DNA of 64,000 nt from Oxytricha trifallax (GCA_000711775.1 ARYC01017677.1:1-64000); one strand, 5' to 3'; shown: positions 37,542 through 48,894, counted from the stretch's first letter. A program made the numbers and translations. The notes: generated from the sequence alone by a model not told the origin.

Positions 37542-39040
37542 ATGGCTGCTAACTTAAATCGTAAGGCAGTTTCTTTTCTAACAGGTTAATCTTTGCTCAA
37601 CTTTGGGTCCTCCAAGAAACCAGAAGTAATTTATATTTAAAAGGAGGTTGAGCTAAGAGCTCTAGAGTTTGAAGCAGAGGTTTTTAAAATTTAAGTTTAA
37701 AAAAAGAAGTAGAGTGCAGAGATGCGACTTTAGACATAAGTTGAACTGGCTGAGGAAGAAAAGGAACAGCAACAGATCAACAAAGTTAAAACATATTAAT
37801 GTGAAGACTGCTTAAATTTCTTCTCAGCTGAGTCTAGCTTGAAGAGACACATCAAAGAGATACACTCTGGCAGAGCTAAGATCTACTTTAAGCATGATAA
37901 AGTAGATGGTAGGTATTAGTGCACAACCTGCATGAGTTCTTAAACTCACTCAGCCAAATTAAAGAGGCATATGCAAAAGCACCACTTAAGCGAATTCCTG
38001 ATTAAAGATGAAGAAACTTAAAAGCTTATACCTGCTAAAAGAAAAAACAACTCTCTTGAGTCATAAAGAGAACAGGAGGAGAGGCTCAAGAGACAGAAGC
38101 GATTTGAATCAATGAATCTGCCAGCAAATGGTACTCTTATAGCATGTCTTTAAGAAAGAGCTATGTATATACCTGCATTGAATGCAATTGATATTGAAAG
38201 CTGTATTGAAAATTACTTGCATTTTGACCTGCCAAACAAGGTAAAACTTATAGTTGTTGATGAATTCGCTTACACGGTATACCGTTTTAAGTATTTCATT
38301 AAGAATGAGCAATATTAAAATGAGTTTGCAAATGAATACATAAGTCTGAGAGAGGCCTAGAAAAGATAATGCAAGAACTTAGCTAAGCTTGACGGAGTTA
38401 TACTTGGTCATGGTTTTATTGCTTTGAGACTCAAGAAATTTAAAATGACTCTAAAAGAGTATCTCTACCATAATAGATATCCTAATGATTTGAATGAGAT
38501 ACTCACAGATATGACTAAGGGTGTGAAAGAGCTCCATAATCTAGGGTATGTTCATAGAGATTTGAAGCCAGAAAATGTATTAGCTAAATCTCTGCCCTTT
38601 AGAAATAGTAGTCATAGATTTCAACAGAGCAATAAGACAAGAGATAGTGACTTTAGCTAAGGTTTTAGGCACTCCAGGATACTTCCTAATAAGAGAGAAA
38701 TGGACAGATTGCTCTGTATAATGGGATATTTGGGCGGTAGCTGCAATTATCTTTAAGTGCGATATGGAAAGTATGTCATACTTTGGAACAAAACATGAGA
38801 AATAATCAATAAGTTTGGCTTCTTAACATATTAAACAAGATGAAATATGCAATTAAATTAACAATAAAAGTTCCAAAATATCCAAGATAATCATTAGATG
38901 ATATACTAAAACAAGTACAGACTGCTAGATTCAAGAGGTATCACAAAGATAAGCAGATAAAATTTGCTTTAATTAAGTGCATTAATACTCATTAAATTTT
39001 CAATAAATTCATATAAAACCTGAGTTTTCTCTACTAACCC
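37542..39040 (+). pseudogene. TBE 57-kDa zinc-finger/kinase protein, frameshifted (TBE-b)
   Basis: Starts MAANLNRKAVSFLTGQ. Two C2H2 fingers follow: YQCEDCLNFFSAESSLKRHI (about 37798) and YQCTTCMSSQTHSAKLKRHM (about 37915). The kinase part has GVKELHNLGYVHRDLKPEN (about 38520), DFN in place of DFG, GTPGYF, and WDIWAVAAII. A one-base frameshift lies near 38580-38590, just after HRDLKPEN, and another near 38850, after which SLDDILKQVQTARF matches the C-terminus. The protein probably binds DNA with its fingers; the kinase substrate is unknown. Confidence 0.85.
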
Positions 39041-39479
39041 TAATAAGACCCCCAACTATACCCTACAAATCAAAGCACTTATAAACCTCATCAAGGGGTT
39101 TTGGGGTTTTGACTGTGAATACAGTTATTATGATAACGTTAATTTCACTATTACGGTGCAATATTTAAATCCGAACTTAATTAAATAATAAAATCATACA
39201 AATTGTCTTCACTTCTTTCTTAACCAATTATATATAGTATATTGAATCTTAATAAAGATATTTAGTAAAATGGCTATAATTTTCTCAAATTAACGTGGTT
39301 TAGAGAGCTTATATTTTACTATATTCTAATTATATTTAGACTAAATATTTTGTTTTATTTTTATTAAAATATTCATAGATTTTTATTTATATATATATTT
39401 TTTTATATTTTGTGCCATTTTTAATCACTTATTGTAATGATCATTTATATTTATAATTTATTTATTTACCAAATCATAG

Positions 39480-39608
39480 ATATTTCTGTTATAATAATTA
39501 TGCAACTGTAATGGGTGGAGGAGGTTATACTGATCTATATTTCCCATTAGAAAAGAAAAGTGACGATTAGCTATTTTTCAAAAACAATTATGCACCTTAT
39601 GGCCCAAT
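39480..39608 (+). CDS. Gene A MDS: end of beta-repeat domain
   Basis: Reads YFCYNNYATVMGGGGYTDLY then DQLFFKNNYAPYGP. Joining at the short direct repeat AAT (39606 and 40037) gives YGPIASYPLRV in frame, the expected domain boundary. The 3-bp pointer is short and so only suggestive. Confidence 0.8.
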
Positions 39609-40036
39609 CATTCAAAAATACAAAAACTACTTCATTTTATTCCATGAATGTTTAGAGTTTAAAGTTTCCAAATTTATATTAAAATCCATATGATGAAAAT
39701 GTAACACAATTAAATTAAATTTAAATTGCAAAGAAATTATTTTTTTAAAAAAATTATTCATTATACTTTTATACGTTAAAGTTTATCAAGCATGAATTTC
39801 AAAGAATAATTTTTTTAAAAAATCTAAGATCAAATGTTTGTATAAATTTTATACAAATTTATATTTTTTTTAATTTTATTAGTTGCATTTCTTTATGTAT
39901 ATTTTATTATAATTTTAAAATTGAGCATAAACATTCAACTTTTACTTTATGACTAAATATTGAAAATTTTATTTATAATAATTCAATTAAAAATATTTTT
40001 ATTTCAAAATTTTAGATTGTAGTTTTTTGTATTATT
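39609..40036. other. IES-like spacer
   Basis: About 430 bp of AT-rich DNA between two gene A segments, with no protein-like frame. Confidence 0.6.
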
Positions 40037-40600
40037 AATTGCCAGTTACCCCCTACGAGTTAGAATCTCATCTTATGACTTTCAAACTGATTTAATAAGT
40101 GGATAACAATATAACGGGACAATAGTTGCCGAATTAATTGACGTAATCGGTGCTGTTTGCACTTTAGATAGCACCTCAACTATATAAGTTCAAGAAATTG
40201 ATAGAGAAACAACTAAGGTCAGTGGAAACAAATAAATTTAAGTTCGTAATGGAAGAGTAGAGTTCAGTTAGCTCACATTTTCAGCGAAACCAGGCAGCAA
40301 AAATGTCCAATTTAGACTATTCTCGCCACAAATATAAACTGAACTGTTGTAAAAAGTACTACCACAAATAGATAAAAGTCTAATTAACAATGCGATCGTG
40401 TCATTTAACTTCAGGTCATGCATAGAGGGAGAAATATTCATTAATAATGAATGCTAAAAATGCGATGATGGCAGTTATTCACTTTTTGCTTATTAAAGTG
40501 GATAAGATTAGAATGCAGGCACTTAATGCTATGATTGTGTGGATAATGCAGAATGCAAAGGAGGTTATGATATAGGTGCGAAGAGTGGATATTGGAGGTC
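40037..40600 (+). CDS. Gene A MDS: post-helix domain and Cys-rich repeat
   Basis: The longest intact island: 188 codons without TGA. It reads IASYPLRVRISSYDFQTDL, an Ig-like or beta-sandwich stretch (VEFSQLTFSAKPGSKNVQF), then the Cys-rich SCIEGEIFINNECQKCDDGS, CYDCVDNAECKGGYD and GAKSGYW. TAA/TAG are used as Gln about a dozen times. This is the extracellular part preceding the membrane region in this type of ciliate protein. Confidence 0.88.
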
Positions 40601-40814
40601 CTCTTTTTATTCTTATATTTCTTTAATGTTATTTTCTTTAATGTTATTTTGTATAATAAATTCAAAAAGTATGTCGTGATAAATTTATTATTGGTTTATA
40701 TATTTACTAGGAATTTTGTCTAATTTAAAATATAGAAATACTATAAATAATATAATATTTTTAATTTATTAATTTTTTTAATTTAACCTATTAAATTCTA
40801 CATAAGTTCATCAG

Positions 40815-40868
40815 TGTGTAAACAGTGCTTCTTGTTTAGGAGGCCCCATTAATGTCAACACAAAGAAT
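40815..40868 (+). CDS. Gene A MDS: Cys-rich segment
   Basis: Reads HQCVNSASCLGGPINVNTKN. Its right end carries AAGAAT (40863-40868), repeated at 41091-41096. Joining there gives NTKNPQEQCASGYGGNLC in frame. Confidence 0.85.
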
Positions 40869-41096
40869 TAATATTTAATTTTTTTCTTATTATTTAAAAA
40901 CTATTAATATCAATTTTCTAATAAGAAAATATTATTATATTAATTATCTAACTCTAAATAAGAGCATTTTATATTATCTTAAAAGAAATAAACAGTTTCA
41001 ATATTTATAATCATTATATTGATTTTATCGTTGAATTCAAAAAAAGATAATATATATTTCATTTTAATTTCCTAATTAATGATAAAAATTAAGAAT
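40869..41096. other. IES bounded by pointer AAGAAT
   Basis: The direct repeat AAGAAT bounds a 228-bp AT-rich spacer. Removing one repeat copy with the spacer restores an open Cys-rich frame. Confidence 0.8.
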
Positions 41097-41241
41097 CCTT
41101 AAGAATAGTGTGCAAGTGGATATGGAGGCAATTTGTGTGAAAAATGTCTGCAAACATCTGATTCAAGTAAAAAAGTAAAACTCTCTGATAATTCATGTGA
41201 AGAGTGTCCATCAAAATTAAATAAAATTTTATAAATTTAAT
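41097..41241 (+). CDS. Gene A MDS: Cys-rich segment
   Basis: Reads PQEQCASGYGGNLCEKCLQT then SCEECPSKLNKI. The right end holds pointer ATTTAAT (41235-41241). Confidence 0.85.
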
Positions 41242-41286
41242 GTATTAATATCATTACATATTTTAGTTATTCTCATAGGATTTAAT
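41242..41286. other. 45-bp IES bounded by pointer ATTTAAT
   Basis: ATTTAAT at 41235-41241 and 41280-41286. Joining yields QIQFRVISKAVTVLSLIG in frame. Confidence 0.8.
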
Positions 41287-41425
41287 TTAGGGTTATATCA
41301 AAAGCAGTGACAGTTTTATCACTTATAGGTTTATATTTGGCGTTTCTTCTTGCTCTCTGCATTTTGATTTATTTCAATATCAGATCTACAAAAGAAAGTG
41401 AAATTAATCTTGTAAATTTTTAAAA
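41287..41425 (+). CDS. Gene A MDS: transmembrane helix
   Basis: Reads RVISKAVTVLSLIGLYLAFL then LALCILIYFNIRSTKES, a clear hydrophobic helix of about 25 residues with flanking charged residues. Confidence 0.85.
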
Positions 41426-41477
41426 TATTTATGATAAAGTAATTAAAAAATATTTTAAAGAATTATAAAATTAACAC

Positions 41478-41480
41478 ATT
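41478..41480. other. ATT target duplication, left of TBE-c
   Basis: ATT here and at 45940-45942 flank the third TBE. Confidence 0.85.
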
Positions 41481-41599
41481 TAAAACCCCAAAACCCCTTA
41501 ATGAGGTTTATAAGTGCATTGATTTGTAGGGAATTTGTTAGGGGTTGGGGTTATTAATAGGTTTTAATGTGAAATTTATAGTAAATTTATTTAATTTAA

Positions 41600-43533
41600 T
41601 CACTCAAAATGCACTTTAGGATCATGTGGGAGTGGTCTGAAGTTTATCTTACTTAACCACAACTCTATCTGCTCTAATATTATGTCTGATCTAGAGTTTG
41701 GTTTTAATATTATTGATTCTGCCATTTATTTTAATGATTGAGAGACTCTGGTTTTGTCTATAAATTACTTGATTCTTTGCTTAGCATCTTTCTCACACCT
41801 AGTAGAGTAGTAATCGTTGCGAGGCATATCGCACTCTATTATTATTGCTGCTAAAGCCCACACATCCCATTAATATTCTCCATCTCTCCAGTCTTCTCTT
41901 TCAGGATAATAGCCTGGAGTTCCCATAACACTTCCTAGCCTTGATACTTCCACCCTTAATGCTCTGTTGAAGTCAATAATTGCCACTCTTACTGGTGAGA
42001 AGTTTATCATTATATTCTCAGGCTTCAAATCTCTATGAACAAAGCCTAACTTATGTAACTCTTTTATACCTTTTAAGGGTTAGGTTGCTATCAAAGCAAG
42101 CTACTTATGATTCCTTTGATCAGTAATAAAATCTCTGAGGGTCATTTCATAGAGTGGGAGTCTGAGAGCCACATGATCCTTGACAAGAAGAACAGCATCT
42201 AGCTTGATTAAGTAACTACACTCTTTAAACTAAGCTTAAGTGAGTACTTGATACTCATTTGTAAACTCCATCTGATATTTATCATCACTTAAGAGATAGT
42301 TTAAGGAATACACCTTGTATGCGTATTGATGATCATTGATAACTTTCTTATCAAAGGAGTCTTCTAGGGGGGGGAAAGTTTCCTGCACCGGTTTATTATA
42401 AAAAAATATTTTTTGGTTAGTTTCCTGCACTAAATTTTTTTTCATTTTTAGAATTCGATTTTTATCACATTTATCAACAAAATCTTTTACTAATTTTTTT
42501 ATATATTATTACTTAATCTATTCTTCAATTAATCAATATCTTTATTAACATGGAATCTAATCACCATCCAAGCAAGGATAAAATTTATCCAATATATAGA
42601 TTCCATCTGATATTAGTAGACTTCTGTATCTCAACCATAATATTGTTCTCTCTGTACTAATGAAATTCCAAATATTTTATTCAATTGTTGTTAAAATTCT
42701 AATTATTTCTTTCAATGGTATATAATATTAGATAATGTTTAATACTATATTTTCATGCAGTTCACGCATGATATAAAAAATATCTTAAAATTTATGGGTT
42801 GTAAAAAAAAATATATTGTTAAACTTATGAAATTTTACATATAAAAAAAGTGCAGGAAACTATCACGAGTGCAGGAAACTTTCCCCCCCCCGTCTTCTAT
42901 TATAATGTAGCTTTAAAGAGAAGTGTCTAGGCCAATTTAAGCAAGAACCGGTATTTTCTTGTATTGAATCTTGATCATAATTTTTGTTATTTCAGAGGTC
43001 AGTTGGTTGCGTGCCTTCTTAACGTACTCTAACTCTCTAGCTTATTCAGGTACTACGACCTTAGAATATTCCCTCGCTTTTCTTTTGTTTAGAAGCTTCA
43101 GCTCAACTTCATGATTCTCAACTTCTATATCTTTCTTGTGAGCTTTTAATAGATGCTTCTTTAAGTCTCTTGTATGAGAGTATTGCTTATGGCACTCAAA
43201 GCAGTCATACTTTCCATCTATTTTATCATGCTTTAAGTATACAGTGGGCTTTGCTTCTCTATGCTCCTTCATGTGTCTGTACCAGCTTGATTTATGAGCA
43301 AAATCTCTCTCACATAACTCACAAAAATAGACTTCAACTTCTTCAGTTTGTATAGGAATTTCATTAATACCTTTCTCCTCCTCTCTGTCTCCCACACACT
43401 TGTTTGCCATTAATTTTCTATTATTAATTTCAATTTTAATAACAGAGACATCAAGTGATAGCTTTGGTAGTTCCTTATGAGAGTTCATCTCTGAGCTATC
43501 ACACTTTTTATTGCTCCCAAAGGTAAGTCTCAT
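41600..43533 (-). pseudogene. TBE 57-kDa zinc-finger/kinase protein, split only by a nested MITE
   Basis: Starts MRLTFGSNKKCDSSEMNS at 43533 and stops at TGA 41600-41602. Two C2H2 fingers: YFCELCERDFAHKSSWYRHM and YDCFECHKQYSHTRDLKKHL. The kinase has KGIKELHKLGFVHRDLKPEN (about 42015-42075), DFN for DFG, GTPGYYPERE and WDVWALAAIIIE. The 525-bp MITE plus 8-bp duplication interrupts it at 42359-42899. Subtracting 533 bp leaves 1401 bp, exactly 467 codons, with no TGA seen in the ciliate code, as expected for 57 kDa. HRD and the Lys-Pro-Glu-Asn catalytic loop are present; DFN is unusual for the metal-binding DFG. Confidence 0.92.
42367..42891. mobile_element. G-run MITE, GTTTCCTGC family, copy 2, nested in TBE-c
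   Basis: 8 G followed by AAAGTTTCCTGCACC at the left; GTGCAGGAAACTTT then 9 C at the right. A perfect 8-bp duplication GTCTTCTA flanks it (42359-42366 and 42892-42899). A second inner copy of GTTTCCTGCAC is near 42419 and, inverted, near 42850. It inserted into the kinase gene between the finger and kinase parts. Confidence 0.95.
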
Positions 43534-44015
43534 TTAGTTTTATGGAAGTGCTGTTATTTTTATTTAAATGTTAGCGCTCATATTTAAATTTGAATTTAAA
43601 ATTATAAAAATGCCTCTATAACTGAGAGCTTATATGAGAGCTTTGCAAGCCTACAAGTATCAAGGGAAGTTCTTAGAGTATTAGCGAAGATAAATGAGCA
43701 CTAAGAGACGAACTAGCTCTAAAAATGGGTCAGAAAGTAACCATTTTTACTATCAATAATAAGTTGATTATAGTACGTACCGATTTAGGAGGTGCACCTA
43801 ATTAAGTACGTTCCAATTTAAATTTAAAAATATGGAACTATAACAGTAGAAATTGATATCAATCTCTCAAGTTTGAAACCAGTTCTCAAAACTATATCCA
43901 TATCCTTCTTAGAGGTTGACCTCCTATAGGATGCCCATTAGTAAGTTTTACAGAGGTATATATTTGAAATCAATAAACTTAAATTTGAATATCATTTCTT
44001 AGATCTGTAAGCAAG

Positions 44016-44787
44016 ATGGAGTCAATGAATGATGCAATGAAAAGAGTGCAAGCACAAGAATTGATTCAAAGATTTAGAAGCAAGGAGGATTTGCACCGCT
44101 ACCTGGTGCAGCAAGGTAATGAACTCATTGATTATGTAGTTGGTTTGTTCCTCCCAACGATGGAAGGTACTAAAATTTCAGTTTTAAGAGCCATACTCTG
44201 CGAAGAGAAGAAAGCATTAAAAACTTAAGATGTAAAGTTTGCAGAGATTCCAAACTATCCTGAAATCTCTGTGACTAATTTATATGATAATGAAATGAAT
44301 GACCCAGAGGTTTCGTTATACCTGCCTACAAAGAAGCAGTTGTCAAATAAACTTCCTGAAAGAAACTACTTCTTTGGCATACTTGCAACAATAAAAGGTG
44401 ATTACTTGAAAGAATTATTCAAGAATCTCATAAGAAAAGGTACAGCATCTCTTCAGAAGATAAGGATAAACAAGGGATCAAGATAAGTGAGAGCTGGCTA
44501 TCAGAGCTGCAGAAGCACCCTTATATTTAAAGTAAGATTTGTAGCTTAACTCTTTAAAAAATCTGGTACTGGCATCTTCTATGAACGAATAGAGCAAGCT
44601 TCATAGAGAGCGAAAGTCGCAGACAAAGTATGAAGTTAGCAAGAGACTTTACTCAAATATTTAGCCTCCAGAGTAAATGAATATAGATGCTGGAGCTGGC
44701 AGCAAGAGAAGAAACTTAGGAGGAGGGAAGCAAGAAGTAGAAGAAAAGAAAGAGAAACCAGCTCCCTCTAAAGCATTCTAAATGTGA
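44016..44787 (+). pseudogene. TBE 22-kDa protein gene (TBE-c), one-base frameshift
   Basis: Starts MESMNDAMKRVQAQEL and ends at TGA 44785-44787, 9 bp from the convergent transposase stop. Candidate intron 1 is a 24-nt GTAATG...TATGTAG at about 44117-44140; its length is a multiple of three and the unspliced reading is also open. Conserved blocks: EGTKISVLRAILCEEKKAL, IPNYPEISVTNLYDNEM, KLPERNYFFGILATIKGDYL. Near 44412 one base is missing relative to the other copies; shifting frame recovers SHKKRYSISSEDKDKQGI. The second intron donor GTAAG is at about 44531, but no clean acceptor AG precedes the GTG motif. Confidence 0.8.
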
Positions 44788-44796
44788 CTTATAAAT

Positions 44797-45858
44797 TCAT
44801 TAACTTAACTACAAAACTTATTTATATACATTCACTCTCCCTTCTTTCGCACACTTTTATGCCAATAAATTATCTACTCTCTTCGCTGAACTTTTAATAA
44901 AGTCTACTGTATCGATAGGTAGGTCATGCATCAAGTGGTATAGCAGCAGTTTCTTGTAATGGCCTTTTAATATACCCCAGTAGAACTCAATTCCATTAAA
45001 CTATGGACTGTAGGTACGTTGAACACTGCCGTTATTCTTAGTTGCTCATAACTCTTCCTGTTTCTTTAGTCTTATGAACAGAAAAATTATCAACGAATAG
45101 TATAATCTCTTATTCAGGGTAATTCTCTCTCAGCTGCTCTAAGAACTTAATATACTGCTCTGTCTTAATAGAGCGAGGATGAATAACATAAGTTTCTAAA
45201 CCAGCATCCTCGCTAATACTCCTAGAATTGCCATTGTTTATACCTTGACTTTCTAGTCATATACTTCTATATTACTATGCCTCTTATACCAAGATTTCTA
45301 GATAAAAGTGTTGAAGGTAAACACAGCCTCGTCAGCATGTATAAACTTAATATTATTAGTAATAGCTCTCTGCATTTAATTATAAATATAATTTAGGTTA
45401 TTGTTGTAAAATGGCAGAGTGAAATCAATCACTCTCTTGATACGATTAACACCTTTGTAAGAAATACCATTTCGTTTATAGATGTTGGCTATAGACTAAG
45501 CAGAGATCTTCAACTCAGGGAACTGGCGATGAAACATAGTAGCTCGTTGGTCTAAAGAGAAGTGAGCCCAATACTTCAAAGTTTTATCATTAATAAGATA
45601 GTCAATATGCTTCTATAGAAACTTTGACTACCTCTTAGGCTAAGAATTTAGCTACTATTTCTTTAATTATAGTGCTATAAGACAGTGGGAACGAACAGTT
45701 GACGGACTTCGCTTTATGAGTAGAGCAATAGACTTATAGTTTAGTACTGGTTTGATTTATTCACTGTATATATCAACTCCATATCGCAGTTTAAACACTA
45801 AATCTATATAATCTTCATCATAAATAGACCCCAAAAGCTTGCTATTTTTGTCTCGCAT
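44797..45858 (-). pseudogene. TBE 42-kDa transposase (TBE-c), two frameshifts
   Basis: Starts MRDKNSKLLGSIYDED at 45858 and stops at TGA 44797-44799, 354 codons. It is open without TGA for about 205 codons, including KYWAHFSLDQRATMFHRQFP, KISAQSIANIYKRNGISYKG and the first catalytic Asp in HADEAVFTFNTF. A one-base shift near 45230 follows. The second Asp (LFVDNFSVHKTKE) is then readable, and another one-base loss near 45022 precedes the Glu motif SPQFNGIEFYW. All three catalytic residues survive, but in different frames. It is the youngest-looking of the three transposase copies. Confidence 0.88.
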
Positions 45859-45949
45859 TTAATTAATAACCCCAACCCCTAACAAATTCCCTACAAATCA
45901 AAGCACTTATAAACCTCATTAAGGGGTTTTGGGGTTTTGATTACTTAGG

Positions 45950-46230
45950 ATAGCTACAAATTACATATAAATAATGATTTCATCTGCTGCGTTTAACCTA
46001 TCTTTGCCAGAGTACATGCAAAGTTTCATTTTTTTAATGGATAAATTTGGGACACTTTTCGATAGAATAATCAATGTGGAGTGTCTGATAGAAATAAAGG
46101 ATTTGGAAGAAAGAGGGATATCTATAGTTTATATTAAAGCTACAGGGATGAGTCTTATTCCACTTATAGCTTTTATCTCGTTGATGGCTGTTTAATATGG
46201 AGTTGCTTTTATACTCCGCAAAAAGTTTTT
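45950..46230 (+). CDS. Gene A MDS: membrane-domain segment
   Basis: Reads IMISSAAFNLSLPEYMQSFI, INVECLIEIKDLEE, and the hydrophobic GMSLIPLIAFISLMAVQYGV. The motif ISSAAFNLSLPEYMQSF resembles the conserved membrane-proximal part of putative ciliate Cys-rich membrane proteins. It starts just after TBE-c. Confidence 0.82.
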
Positions 46231-46426
46231 CAAATAATATATTCTTTATTATTTATCAACCAAGTTTGATTATTTTTTTAAACTTTATAATATGAAGTAA
46301 CATAAGAAAATCAACAAGGATAGAATGATTTTGACAATTATTGTCGTGTTCTATAAATATAATGAAAAAATTGTTTTTAACTATTAAATTCTTTATATAA
46401 ATATTTAATATTATTCTTTACTATGC

Positions 46427-46521
46427 ATCCATCTCTTACTAAGCAGCTATTTGCTTTATTCAATTGCATTGAGATAGATACAAATTAATTTTGGCTTAAG
46501 AGTGATCTCCAAGTGGAATGT
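46427..46521 (+). CDS. Gene A MDS: membrane-domain segment
   Basis: Reads HPSLTKQLFALFNCIEIDTN then WLKSDLQVEC. The right end holds pointer GAATGT (46516-46521). Confidence 0.85.
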
Positions 46522-46572
46522 AAATTTTTTAAAAAATCTAAATCACTTAATAAATCTTTTTTTATAGAATGT
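46522..46572. other. 51-bp IES bounded by pointer GAATGT
   Basis: GAATGT at 46516-46521 and 46567-46572. Joining gives LQVECWSPSHTKW in frame. Confidence 0.85.
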
Positions 46573-46735
46573 TGGTCACCATCTCACACTAAATGGGCTT
46601 TAGGGGCAGGGATACCTCTTATCCTTTTATTAGTCATTTTTCTACCGATTTATGCACTTTTATAACTCTATAAAATTAAATAAGAATTAGATTAAATAAG
46701 TAACTTGCAAAAATACAATAATTGCTAAATATAAA
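46573..46735 (+). CDS. Gene A MDS: transmembrane helix
   Basis: Reads WSPSHTKWALGAGIPLILLL then VIFLPIYALLQLYKIKQELD. A strong hydrophobic helix precedes a charged, probably cytosolic stretch. Confidence 0.85.
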
Positions 46736-47243
46736 TTAATGTGGTTATATAAATTGAAATAATTAATTGAAATTATAAACCATAGGTAAAAGGATTTATC
46801 TTTTAGTATTATTAATATTTTCATTATAAATGAGGATGAATTGTTTAGTTAAATGAAATTAAGCTATTTTTTACCTCTTTATAGAATAATTATTAATTTT
46901 AATATCAAATAAAAAAATGCGTAATCATTTAAACATAAAATTAGTATTTGAACATGATATCGATTTGGAATTCTCTTTTTGAATTAAAATTAATCATATA
47001 TATCTCTGGTATTTATTCCTTGATTTATCAAATATAAAACAAGAATTGAAATTTTAAACCTAAAATTCATTCTAATTAAATACAAGATGATGTACTAAGG
47101 ATTAAAAAGAAATGTTTTTTATTGGGAATTTATCAATCTTTCTTTCAAAGTTTAAATTTTAATTAGTATTATATTTTAAGTAATTTTGGTATCACTAAAT
47201 GTATTCTTGAGTACATCCCGTCCAATTTTCTAAGTTTTTGCAG

Positions 47244-47890
47244 GGTTAACAATCTGTGCGGCTTTAATGCAAGTATAAATTCAAATAAAACCATACAAAA
47301 ATGAAGTATTTAATATATTAGAGCAAAGATCTTATCTTAGTGTTTGCTCTGTACTATTTGGGTCATTAATTTATTACAAAAATTCCTTTTTATTAATATG
47401 GCTCAATAAGAATAGTATTATTTATATTATTCATTCTTTTTCGTAAGCTTTGAAATTTCGGATTAAATTAAGACTATTGCAATTGCGACAATAATTGTTG
47501 TAAATATAAACTTTTTGGCTTTATTAGCAATTTGCTTGCTTAGTTAGTTAAAAATAACCTTAATTAGAAAAGTAATAGAAAAGCTAAAGAAATTTATAAA
47601 TGCATTTTTCATAAATTTGTGTTACCATTCACCTATGTAGATAAATATGGAAAAACGCAATAATTTCTATTGAGAGAAAACTCAATTTCAAACAATAAAA
47701 TGAAAATAATTCTCAAAAGTTAGAAATCAAGTCAATAAAAAACTAAAATTAGAATGGACGATTTAAGCAATAGTGTTTTTTAGATTAATGACTAGGGAGA
47801 TAAGGATATCACAAATTTAATGAATATATCGAATGTATTTCAAACTAGCTTTTAGAGATTGTCTGTTCAAAATAGTAAATTTGTTTATAT
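47244..47890 (+). CDS. Gene A MDSs: last membrane segments and start of tail
   Basis: About 47246-47440 reads ICAALMQVQIQIKPYKNEVF then RSYLSVCSVLFGSLIYY. About 47448-47695 reads TIAIATIIVVNINFLALLAI, a transmembrane helix, then RKVIEKLKKFINAFF. In another frame from about 47700 comes MDDLSNSVFQINDQGDKDIT then ISNVFQTSFQRLSVQNSKF, a hydrophilic tail. Frame changes imply pointers or introns that I could not fix. Confidence 0.7.
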
Positions 47891-47894
47891 TATA

Positions 47895-48158
47895 AAACCC
47901 CATGTTTAAATTAAGACAAAAGATATGGGGGTTAAGGACAATTAATTAAAAATTAAATTATTTTTGGATGAAATCATATATTATTAGGTTAATATTAATT
48001 TTACACACCCTCATTGGTTTATTTTATAAGGACAATAAATCGAGCCAATAGTTTTAATAATTAGCCTAAACATTTATAATTTACGCCATTTAAATCTTTG
48101 TTTATATTTATTTGTTCTTAACCCGAATTCTCAAGTCTTAATTGACTAACGGGGTTTT
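47895..48158. mobile_element. Short TA-flanked element with AAAACCCC ends, copy 1
   Basis: Left end AAAACCCCATGTTTAAATTA, right end CTAACGGGGTTTT, next to TA on both sides. Copy 2 (57585-57845) is in reverse orientation, and the two can be followed through the whole 265 bp. Both ends recall C4A4 but lack further telomeric repeats. No coding capacity is seen. Confidence 0.75.
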
Positions 48159-48890
48159 AGAACTTTTATTAAAAAAATATATAAGTAAAATGGTTTGAAA
48201 TCCAGTTTGAAAAAGCATATTTACAAAAATGCAAAATCTCAAAAATTAGTTAAAAATGAGAAAATAAACATAAACATCTTAAAATAAGAACATAAAAACT
48301 TTCATGATAGTATGGTCATAAATTAAATTAATATCAGTGAAAGGAGTATTAAGAAAAGTTTAAGAGAAATTAGAAATACTGATTAAAATTCAATTACAAA
48401 TAAGCATTCTAAATTTGTTTATAAATTTTAACTGTAAATTAAATTTAGTTCTATGATAATTGAAATTAATAAAAATAAAAATATATTTGCTATTAATTTA
48501 TTAAAATTTATTTATATATTTTAATCTAATAATATTTGTTTACCAAATATTAAAAATTGGGTTCTTCTAACATAAAATTAATATATCAATATTTATTGAA
48601 TTATTTAAAATTAATTATTTTTTGTAAATTATGATTGGCATAATAAATATATTAAAAATAAGTATCACAAGATGTTGAAACAGTTAAATTCAATGAATCA
48701 TAATAATAATAACTAAATAAAATAGAATGCTAGAGATGATATTAAAAATAGGCATAAAAATTTTTATATAAAAATCAATTAAAAATTCATTTTAATGCAT
48801 GATATTACTGAATAATTAACTCTATCCAATGCACATCATATTATAATTCACTAATTTTAATTATAATTTTGATCATTATGAAATACAACA
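48159..48890. other. AT-rich spacer in gene A
   Basis: No protein-like frame or repeat recognised. Confidence 0.4.
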
Positions 48891-48894
48891 GGAT

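Larger units (their letters stand above)
34345..39111. mobile_element. Complete TBE transposon (TBE-b) with nested G-run element
   Basis: The element begins CAAAACCCCAAAACCCC and ends with the complement, GGGGTTTTGGGGTTTTG, flanked by ACT on both sides. Of its 4767 bp, about 711 are a nested element plus duplication, leaving about 4.06 kb, the usual TBE size. Gene order is transposase (plus), 22-kDa (minus), 57-kDa (plus), that is, inverted relative to the other two copies. It lies in a gene A spacer between GGGIAYLCSKC and NNYAPYGP. Confidence 0.96.
41481..45939. mobile_element. Complete TBE transposon (TBE-c) with nested G-run MITE
   Basis: Ends are TAAAACCCCAAAACCCC (first base T where C is expected) and GGGGTTTTGGGGTTTTG, with ATT on both sides. 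The 4459 bp include a 533-bp nested insertion (element plus duplication), so the element itself is about 3.93 kb. Order: 57-kDa (minus), 22-kDa (plus), transposase (minus). Its genes are clearly diverged from TBE-a and TBE-b, so it belongs to another TBE subfamily. It sits in the gene A spacer between two membrane-domain segments. Confidence 0.96.

Noticed and set aside
43170..43355. Plus-strand frame within the TBE-c zinc-finger gene
   Set aside because: The minus strand encodes two C2H2 fingers over the same bases.
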